A stretch of DNA of 64,000 nucleotides from JBFWNG01 sp050251195 (GCA_050251195.1 JBFWNG010000013.1:46975-110974); one strand, 5' to 3'. Shown: positions 9,198-18,011, counted from the stretch's first letter. Numbers and translations are program-made. The notes: generated from the sequence alone by a model not told the origin.

Positions 9198-10472
9198 ATG
9201 CAAGCCACACTAAAAAAGGTTCTCGCAACAATCTGTGCTTTTCACATGGTTAGCTGCGGCGTCGACACGAAGCCGCTTCCACCGCGCAAAGAAGCAGCTG
9301 AGTCTGCCGCGAATGCCAAAGATCCTGACGATGGTACCTACGGTTCTTACGAGGAAACAAACGAGCCTGAAGCTACGTACGAAATCAGAGGGCGTTACCT
9401 CAACGATGCAGGAGAGCCAATTCCCGGGAAGACAGTTTATATCCAACAATCTCAATATGCCCCGATGGACGATTTCACGGACGCAAAAGTTCATACCTTG
9501 GGTGAGCTTGGACAGGCCGTCGGTATGGCGGTATTGTTTCTCATCTTCCTACCGTTTTCTTTGTTTGTTGATTGCTCTGGATCGAGCGACGACAGTAGCG
9601 ATGCTACGTCGGCACGGGAGGCCTCAGAGCGCCGCCTCATTTCCGAAGTCTCCACGGATCCCGAAGGATATTTTTCTGCGACAATTGCTGCGAGCAGCAT
9701 CCCCAAAGACTTTGCCGGCGAGAGAAACATTATCGTTGTCACGGAAACAAATGACGGCAACCTTGGAAAAGCCGTCCTAACTTTAGATGACGAAGTTGTC
9801 GACGTCGGTTCTTTGCGCGAGTGTAACATCGACCTTACCGCGCAAGATAGCGGTCCCTCCGTCATGGTTCATTGGCAAAACCCCGAAGTCATCGTGGAAA
9901 AGTACAATATATACGCAATTAGAAACGACGGTTCTTATCCGTTCTGGGTAGACTCGTCCATCGACAGCCCGGGCATGGCGCTGGCGCTCCCTAAATCAAT
10001 TTTCAAGGCGGACAATTCGAGAATCTTTGTCGAGGGCTATTACGAGAGGAGCGAAAAGCGACTCCTGTCATGTGTCTCTTCAGTAGAGGTGAAAACAGAA
10101 AACCGCCCAGAATCTCTGACAGTCAATGCTATGGCCTATGTCGGAGCGGAATCGGTTCCTGTCGACTCTATCACAAATAACAGTTTCGCGGACAAGGATC
10201 TATTCCTCGATTATCAAGCAAAGTCTGTGGTTGTTGATCTCATGAGCGCAAAGGAAATCAAAGAACTCGTTTTCCATAACCTGTCGCTAAGAGACGCTGA
10301 TGGAAAGGTTGGGGTGTCCATTCAGCTGCCGTCAGGAGAATGGCAACGGGTCGGGACCGAAGATGCACGCAGGTTCTTTTACATGAAATTGGCAACTCCC
10401 GCTGTAGCCCAGAAAATCAAATTGGACTTTAGCAGCGATCTTGCTGAACTCACGGAGTTGGGAGTTTACTAA
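9198..10472 (+). CDS. Lipoprotein with carboxypeptidase-regulatory-like and discoidin-like regions
   Basis: The 424-residue product has a signal peptide with lipobox MVSCG (Cys20). From about residue 55 comes a beta-sandwich-like segment (YEIRGRYLNDAGEPIPGKTVYI) typical of CarboxypepD_reg-like domains. An unusual hydrophobic stretch (about residues 107-125) interrupts that domain, followed by a Ser/Asp-rich loop. The middle has a fibronectin-III-like stretch (VMVHWQNPEVIVEKYNIY). The last 110 residues resemble a jelly-roll of the F5/8-C type. No catalytic residues are evident. It is expressed from its own strong promoter and ends two bases before the convergent trpS. A surface-exposed binding role is plausible but unproven. 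Confidence 0.7.
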   Translation: MQATLKKVLATICAFHMVSCGVDTKPLPPRKEAAESAANAKDPDDGTYGSYEETNEPEATYEIRGRYLNDAGEPIPGKTVYIQQSQYAPMDDFTDAKVHTLGELGQAVGMAVLFLIFLPFSLFVDCSGSSDDSSDATSAREASERRLISEVSTDPEGYFSATIAASSIPKDFAGERNIIVVTETNDGNLGKAVLTLDDEVVDVGSLRECNIDLTAQDSGPSVMVHWQNPEVIVEKYNIYAIRNDGSYPFWVDSSIDSPGMALALPKSIFKADNSRIFVEGYYERSEKRLLSCVSSVEVKTENRPESLTVNAMAYVGAESVPVDSITNNSFADKDLFLDYQAKSVVVDLMSAKEIKELVFHNLSLRDADGKVGVSIQLPSGEWQRVGTEDARRFFYMKLATPAVAQKIKLDFSSDLAELTELGVY

Positions 10473-10474
10473 AG

Positions 10475-11473
10475 TTAGAGGGTAGGAATAAAGCCAATGG
10501 CATCATGAATTCGTTCATAGGTCGCATTGGCTTTTTCTCTTGCCTTGGCTGCCCCCTTCCGAAGAAGGTTCTCGAGCTCTCCTCGGTCGTCGAGATATTT
10601 GCGCATCGCATTCTGAATCGGTTCGAGTTCGGCAATGACGAGATTTGCAGTATCGACTTTAAGGTGACCGTACTGCTTGCCTTTGTAGCTTTCCTCTAGG
10701 TCCGCGATAGGTTTACCGGTAATGCACATTTGGATTTCGAGCAGGTTTTTGACGCCAGGTTTGTCATCCTTATAGAGAATTTCAGTGCCGGAATCTGTGA
10801 CAGCACGTTTAAATTTCTTCTCGATGTCTTTGGGACTGTCTAACAGAAAGATGGTTCCGAGCTCTGTCTCCGCGCTCTTGCTCATTTTGTTTTCAGGATT
10901 TTGCAAATCCATAATGCGTCCGCCAGCCTTGGGAATAAATGGTTCTGGGATGACAATGACTTCTTTGTTCACAAATGAATTGACGCGTTGCGCGATATTT
11001 CTAGCTATTTCTATGTGTTGTTTCTGATCTTCGCCAACAGGAACGAGATTCGCGTCGTACATAAAAATGTCCGCGGCCATGAGTATAGGATAGCTAAATA
11101 GCCCGGCAGAGATATTCGTCCCTTCCTTCTGACTCTTTTCCTTATATTGAGTCATCCGATTCAATTCGCCCATATACGAGAAGCAGGTGAGGATCCAGCT
11201 AAGAGCTGAGTGCGCTTTCACGTGGGATTGAATGAACAGGCAGTTGTCTTTAGGGTCTAGGCCGCACGCAAGATACGCTGCAGCGGCAAGGTACGACGCC
11301 TCTCGAAGCTCCCCCGGGTCTTGTCGGGCGGTGATAGCGTGCAAATCGACGACCGGAAAATAACAGGTATATTTTTCTTGTAGCTGGACCCATTGGCGAA
11401 TAGCGCCCAGGTAATTTCCCAGTTGCAGGTAGTTTGTAGGTTTCACGCCAGAAAGTATTATGGGCTTCGACAT
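10475..11473 (-). CDS. trpS: Tryptophan--tRNA ligase
   Basis: The 332-residue protein is the normal size for bacterial TrpRS, a class I synthetase that charges tRNA-Trp. The HIGH-type motif is seen as PTNYLQLGNYLGA near residue 12, and the KMSKS loop as NKMSKSAE near residue 197. The Rossmann core includes MAADIFMYDANLVPVGEDQKQH, typical of TrpRS. It is convergent with the upstream plus-strand lipoprotein gene, with only two bases between stops, and lies downstream of clpA on the same strand with a gap of about 70 bases. Confidence 0.96.
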   Translation of the reverse strand: MSKPIILSGVKPTNYLQLGNYLGAIRQWVQLQEKYTCYFPVVDLHAITARQDPGELREASYLAAAAYLACGLDPKDNCLFIQSHVKAHSALSWILTCFSYMGELNRMTQYKEKSQKEGTNISAGLFSYPILMAADIFMYDANLVPVGEDQKQHIEIARNIAQRVNSFVNKEVIVIPEPFIPKAGGRIMDLQNPENKMSKSAETELGTIFLLDSPKDIEKKFKRAVTDSGTEILYKDDKPGVKNLLEIQMCITGKPIADLEESYKGKQYGHLKVDTANLVIAELEPIQNAMRKYLDDRGELENLLRKGAAKAREKANATYERIHDAIGFIPTL

Positions 11474-11543
11474 AGTTACCGCAAGTGTTGTCTACGTTGA
11501 AGCCGAGTATAAGCGAGATGGGAGGGCGGGACAAGGGTTTATG

Positions 11544-13802
11544 TTAGGTGTACAGGAACTCCAGCCCGCCGTTTTTCAGATCGAGGTAGCACTCGCCGCC
11601 TTCCTTCAATCTGCCAAAAAGAACTTCTTCCGCTAGCGGCTTTTTAATCTTGTCGTTTATCAAACGTTTGATGGGTCGTGCGCCGTATAGAGCGTCAAAT
11701 CCCGTCTTCGCGATCCAGTTGAGCGCCGCATCGGAATACCTAAGCGCAACTTTTTTCTCAACGAGAGAAGCATTGAGTTCTTCAAGGAATTTGCGCGTAA
11801 CCTGTTCGACGATCTTAATGTCGAGAGCATGGAAGGTGATTATTTCCGTCAAGCGATTGCGAAATTCAGGCGAGAACATCGTTTTTACAGCCTTCGACAG
11901 ACCCTTCGTATCTTCTTGGTGGTCCCGAGAAAAGCCGATCGCGGCTTGTGCGAGTTCTTGTGCCCCGGCGTTGGTTGTCATAATGATAACCACGTTACGA
12001 AAGTCGACATGCTTACCGTTGTTATCCGTCAAAGTGCCGTTGTCCATTACTTGAAGCAGAATATTCTGCATGTCGGGATGCGCTTTCTCGATTTCATCGA
12101 GGAGTAGAACGCAGTAAGGCTTTTTGCTCACTGCCTCGGTCAGCAAACCGCCTTGTTCGAAGCCAACGTAACCGGGAGGCGCTCCTATCAAGCGCGAAAC
12201 GGCATGCTTCTCCATATACTCGCTCATATCAAATCGAAGGAGTTCGACGCCAAGACTCAGAGCCAGTTGCCTTGCCGCTTCCGTCTTGCCGACGCCCGTG
12301 GGACCGGCGAAAAGGAAGCTGCCGATAGGGCCGCGGCTTTCGCCTAATCCTGACCGATTGAGTTTTATAGCGGTAGCCAGCGCTTCGAGAGCTTGATCTT
12401 GCCCGAATACCTTGGACTTGAGATCGCCGTCCAGATGCTGAAGGGTTTCTCGGTCCGCCGTGGAGACTTTTTGCGGAGGAATGCGCGCCATTTTGGCGAC
12501 TGTCGCTTGGATAGCGTCGATATCGATCGTCTTGCGCTTGGTTCCTTTGTTCTTCAGACTCGCTTTGGCGGCGGCCTCGTCGATCACGTCGATTGCTTTG
12601 TCAGGCAACATTTTGTCGGTGATGTACCGTGCCGAGAGCTTAACTGACTGGGTTAACGCTTCCTTGGTGTATTTGACATTGTGAAAGTCCTCGTAGTACG
12701 ACTTAACGCCTTCGACGATTTTTATCGCGTCGTCGATGGTCGGTTCGCTAACGTCGATTTTCTGAAACCTTCTCGCTAACGCGTGGTCTTTTTCGAACCA
12801 ATTTCGATATTCCTTGTAGGTCGTGGAACCTATACATCTAAGCTCCCCAGTCGCTAACGCTGGTTTAAGCAGATTCGATGCGTCCAACGCACCGCTACCC
12901 ACTGCTCCTGCGCCTACGAGAGTGTGGATTTCGTCGATGAACAGGATGCTGTTGGGAACCTTCTTGATTGACTTCAAAAGGTCCTTCAGCCGCTGTTCGA
13001 AATCGCCGCGGAACTTTGATCCCGCAACGAGCGAACCGAGGTCCAATGCATACACTTTTGCATTGTACAGCGCTCGCGGGACTTCCCGGTTGACTATCTT
13101 TACAGCAAGGCCTTCCGCAAGCGCGGTTTTTCCCACGCCCGCTTCGCCGACAAAGATCGGATTGTTTTTACGTCGTCTTGCCAGAATCTCTATTGTTCTT
13201 TCAATCTCTTCGGTTCTGCCGACGATGGGATCGATTTGCCCTTTTTTGGCTTTGGCGCACAGGTCAACAGTGTACAGGTTGAGCGGGTCGCGTTGATCCG
13301 AAGTCCCTTCTTGCTCCTGTTGTTCTCCAGGGAGTTTGGGGTATCCTTCGTCCTTAACAACTTCGATGTCGCTTCGAGGCATGCCGTGTGAAATGTAACG
13401 CATGAGCCCGAGTTTTTCTACCCGTTGCTTTTTAAGAAAGTAAACCGCATGTGAGTCTTTCTCGACAAAAATAGAGACAAGTAAGTGCGGGCCGTAGATC
13501 TTTTCCTTGCCGGCAGCATGGACTTGTTGAGCTGCCCTTTGGATGACCCTTTGAAATCCTATAGTTGGTTTGGGCAGATGTCCCTCGAGCAGCTCCATGG
13601 TGCCCAATCTGGTTTGGAAGAACTCTTCCAGATCTTCCCGGATTTTGCGGATATCAGCTCCGCACTCTCTAAGCGCCTCGACTACGAATTTATCGTGTAG
13701 CAGCGCATACAAAATATGCTCAATAGTTACGTACTCGTGCTTCCGTCGGGTCGCCTCGTTTATGGCTAGATTTAGGCTAATTTCCAATTCTGGACTAATC
13801 AT
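11544..13802 (-). CDS. clpA: ATP-dependent Clp protease ATP-binding subunit ClpA
   Basis: The 752-residue AAA+ unfoldase has the ClpA layout: an N-domain (residues 1-145, with EYVTIEHILYALL), D1 with Walker A GEAGVGKTALAEG, D2 with GPTGVGKTEAARQ, and an IGF loop (AAIGFSRDH) that docks ClpP. It lacks the ClpB middle coiled coil. It unfolds substrates for ClpP, which is not in the window. The adaptor gene clpS lies three bases upstream on the same strand, the usual pair. Confidence 0.97.
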   Translation of the reverse strand: MISPELEISLNLAINEATRRKHEYVTIEHILYALLHDKFVVEALRECGADIRKIREDLEEFFQTRLGTMELLEGHLPKPTIGFQRVIQRAAQQVHAAGKEKIYGPHLLVSIFVEKDSHAVYFLKKQRVEKLGLMRYISHGMPRSDIEVVKDEGYPKLPGEQQEQEGTSDQRDPLNLYTVDLCAKAKKGQIDPIVGRTEEIERTIEILARRRKNNPIFVGEAGVGKTALAEGLAVKIVNREVPRALYNAKVYALDLGSLVAGSKFRGDFEQRLKDLLKSIKKVPNSILFIDEIHTLVGAGAVGSGALDASNLLKPALATGELRCIGSTTYKEYRNWFEKDHALARRFQKIDVSEPTIDDAIKIVEGVKSYYEDFHNVKYTKEALTQSVKLSARYITDKMLPDKAIDVIDEAAAKASLKNKGTKRKTIDIDAIQATVAKMARIPPQKVSTADRETLQHLDGDLKSKVFGQDQALEALATAIKLNRSGLGESRGPIGSFLFAGPTGVGKTEAARQLALSLGVELLRFDMSEYMEKHAVSRLIGAPPGYVGFEQGGLLTEAVSKKPYCVLLLDEIEKAHPDMQNILLQVMDNGTLTDNNGKHVDFRNVVIIMTTNAGAQELAQAAIGFSRDHQEDTKGLSKAVKTMFSPEFRNRLTEIITFHALDIKIVEQVTRKFLEELNASLVEKKVALRYSDAALNWIAKTGFDALYGARPIKRLINDKIKKPLAEEVLFGRLKEGGECYLDLKNGGLEFLYT

Positions 13803-13805
13803 AAG

Positions 13806-14123
13806 CTATTCTTTTTCTATGGTACACTGCAACGGGTGCCCCATCTTTCGAGATTCGTCCGAGACCTGTGCAACTTTGGTTTCTGCAATTTCTAAGGTAT
13901 AGACGCCACAAATTGCGCGGCCTTCGTGATGAACCCGAAGCATGAGTTCAGTCGCTGTAGCGTGGTCTTTGCCAAATATTCTTTCCAAGACGTCTACAAC
14001 GAATTCCATTGGAGTGTAGTCATCGTTAATCAGCAACACCTTGTACATGGGGGGTGGGCGAACTTCTGCCTTTTCTTCGACGATGAGTCCGTGATCTTCT
14101 TGTGGCTTGCTGAGTTTTGACAT
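13806..14123 (-). CDS. clpS: ATP-dependent Clp protease adaptor ClpS
   Basis: The 105-residue protein has a disordered N-tail of about 25 residues, then the ClpS core LLINDDYTPMEFVVDVLERIF and the HHEGRAICGVYT segment. ClpS delivers N-degron substrates to ClpA. Asp-Asp-Tyr-Thr-Pro-Met are the expected residues at the N-degron pocket. It is co-transcribed with clpA, its stop lying three bases before the clpA start. Confidence 0.97.
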   Translation of the reverse strand: MSKLSKPQEDHGLIVEEKAEVRPPPMYKVLLINDDYTPMEFVVDVLERIFGKDHATATELMLRVHHEGRAICGVYTLEIAETKVAQVSDESRKMGHPLQCTIEKE

Positions 14124-14182
14124 CTTTCACCCGCCAGTTATCATAAGAGTAAACATTCAACAGTGAATGTCAATACTCCTCA

Positions 14183-14866
14183 TCATTCTAAGCGAATAAC
14201 AACTCTACGGTTGCTCGCCCGCGCTTTCGAAAGTGACTCACCCGAAAGACCATTTACGGTAACCCTGGGTTTGGTGTCGGCATAAGCGGCTACTTTCGTT
14301 CTGTTTTTATCGGCACCAAGCGCATCGAGTTGGTTAAGAACAGTAATCGCTCTTGCCGCCGATAATTCCCAGTTGGATTTGAATTCGCCGCCACTTATCG
14401 GAATATCATCTGTATGCCCTTCGACTGTAATGTTGTATTTGGCGCTGGAACTCGCGAGGAACTTCAGTACGGTTGAGGTCATTTCGGAACTTTTGGGCGC
14501 AAGTTTCGCGGAGCCGGAGGGGAAAAGCACTTTTTCTTTGAACTCAATGGATACGCCCGCTTCGTCGGGAATGATTTCCACAACGTCTGACAGGTTTTTA
14601 TCTTTTATTTCTGCAGCAACCTTAGCCTGTATTTTTTCGAGATTCATTTCGTTCTTCGCCTTCGCTTTTTCCGATACGGTGATGCCGTCGCTAACTTCCT
14701 CAAACTTTTTTGTATTTACCGTCGACATGGAGAGCATGAGGGCAAAAAATGCGATGTTGATAAAGCTCAAATCGCAAAACGAGGTCATCCAAAGACCCTC
14801 GTCTTTTTTCGTCTTCTTTGGCTTACTTGTGACGTAGGAACTATTAGGGGACAGACCCATGGTCAC
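14183..14866 (-). CDS. motB: MotB-like flagellar motor stator protein with OmpA domain
   Basis: The 227-residue inner-membrane protein has one membrane helix near residues 27-48 (WMTSFCDLSFINIAFFALML) that keeps the proton-channel Asp of MotB. A periplasmic linker follows, then a C-terminal OmpA/MotB peptidoglycan-binding domain with VEGHTDDIPI and NWELSAARA. It partners with the MotA-like gene immediately upstream (12-base gap) to form a stator. The start is either GTG 14866 or ATG 14860. The ribosome site GAGGAAG fits ATG 14860 better. ExbB/TolR-type roles are less likely given the MotB plug/OmpA layout. Confidence 0.88.
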   Translation of the reverse strand: MTMGLSPNSSYVTSKPKKTKKDEGLWMTSFCDLSFINIAFFALMLSMSTVNTKKFEEVSDGITVSEKAKAKNEMNLEKIQAKVAAEIKDKNLSDVVEIIPDEAGVSIEFKEKVLFPSGSAKLAPKSSEMTSTVLKFLASSSAKYNITVEGHTDDIPISGGEFKSNWELSAARAITVLNQLDALGADKNRTKVAAYADTKPRVTVNGLSGESLSKARASNRRVVIRLE

Positions 14867-14877
14867 GCCTTCCTCGA

Positions 14878-15660
14878 CTAACCCTGCTGGCGTCGCGCCG
14901 CAGGTTCATCGCCACCTTTGTTTTTGCTTCCGAACGTTTTCATAATATCTTTCATGTGAATGCTAGATTTTTTAGATTTGAGTCCAATGACTCCCTCGAG
15001 AACCATCAAATCGATTTCCAAACTTTTTTCCGCCTCGAGAGAGATTTTTTCGCCGCATGGGGCGTACAACAACGTTCCCAAAAGCAGTCCATAAAGAGTC
15101 GTGATCATTGCGAGAGCCATACCGCCGCCAATCTTGGTTGGATCCTGCAAGTTCGACATCATCGAAATAAGACCCATTAACGTTCCTATAAGGCCCACTG
15201 CTGGACTGGCTTTAGCCATGTTCTCAAAAAGGTTGGCCGAGAGCGACATGCGGCTTTGTTTTGCGTTGATCTTATTGGAAAGATTGTGACGAATCTCTTC
15301 GACAGTGAAGTCGTTAACGATCAATGAAATACCGTCCCGCAACAGCTCATAACGAATGTGGTTGCGCACGTTCATCAGTGAGCCAATTCCCTGCGTTCGC
15401 ACGAGTGCTGACGACTTTGTCAGAATTTCAATGACTTCGTTATGCGCTCTGTTTTGCGTTCTGAAAAGCGCTCTAAGTAATGTCGCAATACCGTTCAGAA
15501 AGTCCTTTATCGTGTGCGAAAGCAACAAGACGCTAGGAGGCATAAGGCCGATCAGGACTAAAGCGGATTTGTCAAAGTATCCTGTAAATGTCCCATGAGG
15601 GTGGGTCAAGACATAATACAGGCTGAAGAATATCCCGCATACTGCGATGATGGGTGACAT
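14878..15660 (-). CDS. motA: MotA-like flagellar motor stator protein
   Basis: The 260-residue protein has four hydrophobic segments: near residues 4-20, 30-48, and a C-terminal pair around 150-205. It contains the MotA signature ASPAVGLIGTLMGLISMM and a cytoplasmic loop with charged residues between helices 2 and 3. It pairs with the following motB-like gene. No other flagellar genes are visible, so this is a detached stator operon. Confidence 0.9.
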   Translation of the reverse strand: MSPIIAVCGIFFSLYYVLTHPHGTFTGYFDKSALVLIGLMPPSVLLLSHTIKDFLNGIATLLRALFRTQNRAHNEVIEILTKSSALVRTQGIGSLMNVRNHIRYELLRDGISLIVNDFTVEEIRHNLSNKINAKQSRMSLSANLFENMAKASPAVGLIGTLMGLISMMSNLQDPTKIGGGMALAMITTLYGLLLGTLLYAPCGEKISLEAEKSLEIDLMVLEGVIGLKSKKSSIHMKDIMKTFGSKNKGGDEPAARRQQG

Positions 15661-15898
15661 TTGTCCATCCGAAAGTAGTTGTATACTTTCAGTCTAAGAG
15701 ACCAGAATTTCCTTGTCAGTGGGCAAAACTTTCCAAGTGATAAGTCTATGTGATTTTGGGGAAATATATTTGGCAAAATACAAAAGTGACGTTGACCGAT
15801 ACTACAATCAGTGCTAAAAATTCCTCTGACTTAATTACCAACTACGAATAGCATCGGGTCGCGGATACAGATCTTACCGGAGGAGGCACTTGGCTCTT
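15661..15898 (+). promoter_or_regulatory. Divergent control region between motA and an XRE-type regulator
   Basis: The gap between the divergent genes holds no ORF. For the plus-strand regulator gene, TTGACC at 15792-15797 and TAAAAA at 15815-15820 are 17 bases apart and form a plausible promoter. AGGAGG at 15881-15886 is the ribosome site. For motA, a reverse-strand TATACA inside a 7-bp inverted repeat (GAAAGTA/TACTTTC, 15671-15690) is a possible -10, and the repeat could be an operator. All are sequence reads, not tested. Confidence 0.45.
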
Positions 15899-16798
15899 AT
15901 GAAGAAAGAAACCCCTGTTAAATATCAAAGTTCTGCCAACCTGTTTCAGTTTTGCCGCCTTGTCCTGGACAAAAAGTTTGGGGGGATCCGAGTCATTGAT
16001 CAAGACGTAGGACAAATATTGGGTTTTGACCCTGCTGATTGTAGTCATTGGAAAAAGGGCAAGAAGAATATCAAGTCAATTCATGCCATGAAGGCGATAG
16101 CAGACCACCTTGGGGTGGATGAGCGGCTTGTTGTTGACGTTGCCAACGGCGAGATCAACGACAAAGAAGCGTTTTACGAGCTTTCCGGTTACGGCGAATT
16201 CAAGATTCAAGATCAGCTGTTCGATCAAGCAAGAAAAGAATACTACAGAAGAAACGTCAATACTTGGACTCGAGAGAAAGAAAGCGAGTTTCGCACCTTC
16301 TTTGATCTCAACGAGACAAGAATTAACGAAATCGTTAAAGAGATTCACCAGAAGATCAATTTCAATGAAGCGCCGCTCTACTTGCCTGAAATCGCACAAG
16401 GGTACGCCGAATTGGAACTTGTGCCAACTGCGACCGACGAAAGTGAAATCAAGGTTGAGCGCCGCCAGGACAAGTGGGAGATTTTCTATCCAGGACAGAT
16501 CAAGATGCGGCCCTATATCCGTTATCATATCGGCAAGTGTCTTGCTAAATATTTCCTCGAGAAAGAGGGTCTGCAGATTTCTAACGAGCTTGGCGAATAC
16601 GCTGAGCGCGTGCACGATATTCAAACCAACCTATTCGCGGCCAAGCTTTTGACGCCGGCGAATCTTCTTCGAAAAGAGTTGGCAAATGTTAATCCAAGCA
16701 AAGATATTATTACGCAGCTTGCGGATATATTCTGGGTTTCGAAGACGTTTGTTAATGTGCGGTTGAAGGAGATTTTGCAGACGAATCCTGAGTTGTAA
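15899..16798 (+). CDS. XRE-family regulator with ImmA/IrrE-like domain lacking zinc-site residues
   Basis: The N-terminal 80 residues look like a Cro/CI helix-turn-helix (VGQILGFDPADCSHWKKGKKNI). The C-terminal half matches the XRE-ImmA/IrrE (COG2856) architecture. Where metalloproteases have HExGH, this protein has Lys213-Cys214-x-x-Lys217 in RYHIGKCLAKY. The later zinc-ligand motif ExEANxFAA reads DIQTNLFAAKLL, so the third ligand is also gone. It is therefore probably a DNA-binding regulator with a dead protease domain used for sensing. The start is ambiguous: TTG 15890 is only three bases after AGGAGG, and ATG 15899 is twelve bases after it. It is transcribed alone and divergently from motA. 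Confidence 0.75.
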   Translation: MKKETPVKYQSSANLFQFCRLVLDKKFGGIRVIDQDVGQILGFDPADCSHWKKGKKNIKSIHAMKAIADHLGVDERLVVDVANGEINDKEAFYELSGYGEFKIQDQLFDQARKEYYRRNVNTWTREKESEFRTFFDLNETRINEIVKEIHQKINFNEAPLYLPEIAQGYAELELVPTATDESEIKVERRQDKWEIFYPGQIKMRPYIRYHIGKCLAKYFLEKEGLQISNELGEYAERVHDIQTNLFAAKLLTPANLLRKELANVNPSKDIITQLADIFWVSKTFVNVRLKEILQTNPEL

Positions 16799-16800
16799 GA

Positions 16801-16852
16801 GATCCTTCGCTTCGCTCAGGATGACGGCTGGACGAGATCCTTCGCTTCGCTC
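16801..16852. repeat. Tandem copies of dispersed CTTCGCTTCGCTC repeat
   Basis: Immediately after the regulator stop lie GATCCTTCGCTTCGCTCAGG (then ATGACGG) at 16801-16827 and a second partial copy at 16834-16852. More decayed AGGATGA-like pieces follow to about 16997. A related copy lies at 29558-29586. This type of short dispersed intergenic element is common in many bacterial genomes. No gene is present in this gap. Confidence 0.7.
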
Positions 16853-16871
16853 CAACCTGTCGGACAATTCC

Positions 16872-16907
16872 TTCTGCGTTTCCTTTATTCCGCGCTTCCG
16901 CGTTCAA
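16872..16907. repeat. Copy of dispersed GC-rich intergenic repeat
   Basis: TTCCGCGCTTCCGCGTTCAA lies at the end of this 36-base unit, preceded by TTCTGCGTTTCC. It matches the copy at 2065-2100 at most positions, and the copies at 2166-2187 and 35087-35124 in reverse orientation. It lies in the 216-base gap between two convergent genes. Confidence 0.7.
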
Positions 16908-17014
16908 TTAAGAGATCTTGGAAACGCTGAAAGGGTCGGGCGCAAGCAAGATAGGTGCTCAGAATGACGGGCTCACAGCTCATCAGGATGATGGGCAGCC
17001 TGCTTAGGACCGGC

Positions 17015-17932
17015 CTATTCGTCTAACTCTTTCTCCTGCTCGGGCTCTTTCTTGGTGTCGTCAATAGTCTTCCCTTCGGGAAGAGACAGCCACTGATCTG
17101 AGTTGAGCTCCACAACGTCAATTTTCTTCGCGCGGTTTTCGAACAAAAATCCTTCGGGATTTGCGATTTCCCTCTTGTGGCATTTCTCGATCTTGTAAAG
17201 TTTTGAAAAATAGGATGCATATCTGCCGTCAATGCCGCGACAGGCTTCGTGGAGCGGTATGATTTCAAGGATCTCCTCGGATGCAGATTCTGCCGGTTTG
17301 TTGAGGACCGAAGGAAACGGCGTTCCGTCCGTAAGGCTTTTGAGTTCGGCCGGCGAGAGCTCTACCAAAACTTGCGAGCTTTTCTTGTCGTGTTTGTGGG
17401 TCTCGTAGGTATCGTAATCGGGGAAAGCCCTCTTCTTGCAGTTCTCGACATAAAAGATATCGTTGGTTTGGGAAATAACGTAGCTGTTGTTCACGCGATT
17501 GCAGCTAAATGCGGCCTTCTTTGGCGGTGATTCGATCGGTTTGCCGACGCGAAGTTTGCCAATCGTGTCGTTTTCAACATTGATAACCTTTTGATTACCT
17601 TTGAGGATGCCGTTGAGATAGTCTTGATCTCTGATTTCCCGACGTTTGCAATTTTCAATTTTATAGATGAATTCGTAGTATCCAAGAAGCTTGCCTTCGT
17701 ACTTCCGACATTCCGCCAGTCGCTCGGCGGCGGTGTACGTTTTACGTGGGGGCGGCTTCCAGTCGTCTTTCATGGTTGTAGGTACGGCCTTCTTTTGTAG
17801 ACCCGAATTGCCGGAACTTCCGGAAGGTTCTGGCTCGACATCACGCACCTCAAAATCGCCCGAATAGTCGTCCTGTCCGAACAAAGAGGAACTTAGCGCC
17901 AATGAAAACAACGAATAGATGAGTAAACGCAT
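17015..17932 (-). CDS. Secreted protein with three cysteine-pair repeats
   Basis: The 305-residue product has a signal peptide cleaved near residue 19 (SSSLFG-Q). The mature part carries three copies of a unit of about 70 residues, each with two cysteines 20-21 apart: Cys75/95, Cys144/165 and Cys231/251. The second cysteine sits in a conserved Tyr-x-Ile/Val-Glu-Asn/Lys-Cys-x-Lys-Arg motif (e.g. YKIENCKRREI), and each unit ends in a Leu/Val-rich strand. A disulfide in each unit is likely. The C-terminus is acidic. No known family is recognised. A reverse-strand TATAAT near 17965 could be its -10 element. Confidence 0.7.
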   Translation of the reverse strand: MRLLIYSLFSLALSSSLFGQDDYSGDFEVRDVEPEPSGSSGNSGLQKKAVPTTMKDDWKPPPRKTYTAAERLAECRKYEGKLLGYYEFIYKIENCKRREIRDQDYLNGILKGNQKVINVENDTIGKLRVGKPIESPPKKAAFSCNRVNNSYVISQTNDIFYVENCKKRAFPDYDTYETHKHDKKSSQVLVELSPAELKSLTDGTPFPSVLNKPAESASEEILEIIPLHEACRGIDGRYASYFSKLYKIEKCHKREIANPEGFLFENRAKKIDVVELNSDQWLSLPEGKTIDDTKKEPEQEKELDE

Positions 17933-18011
17933 ACGGTGATATCTCCACTATCCATACTATTATAGTGATAGATCTATGATAAATGGATTTGTAGGTTTTT
18001 ACGAATAATTT

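Noticed and set aside
9163..9213. Short leader peptide ORF (16 codons) overlapping the lipoprotein start
   Set aside because: The AGGAG is only one base before its ATG, too close for translation, and the product has no recognisable features.
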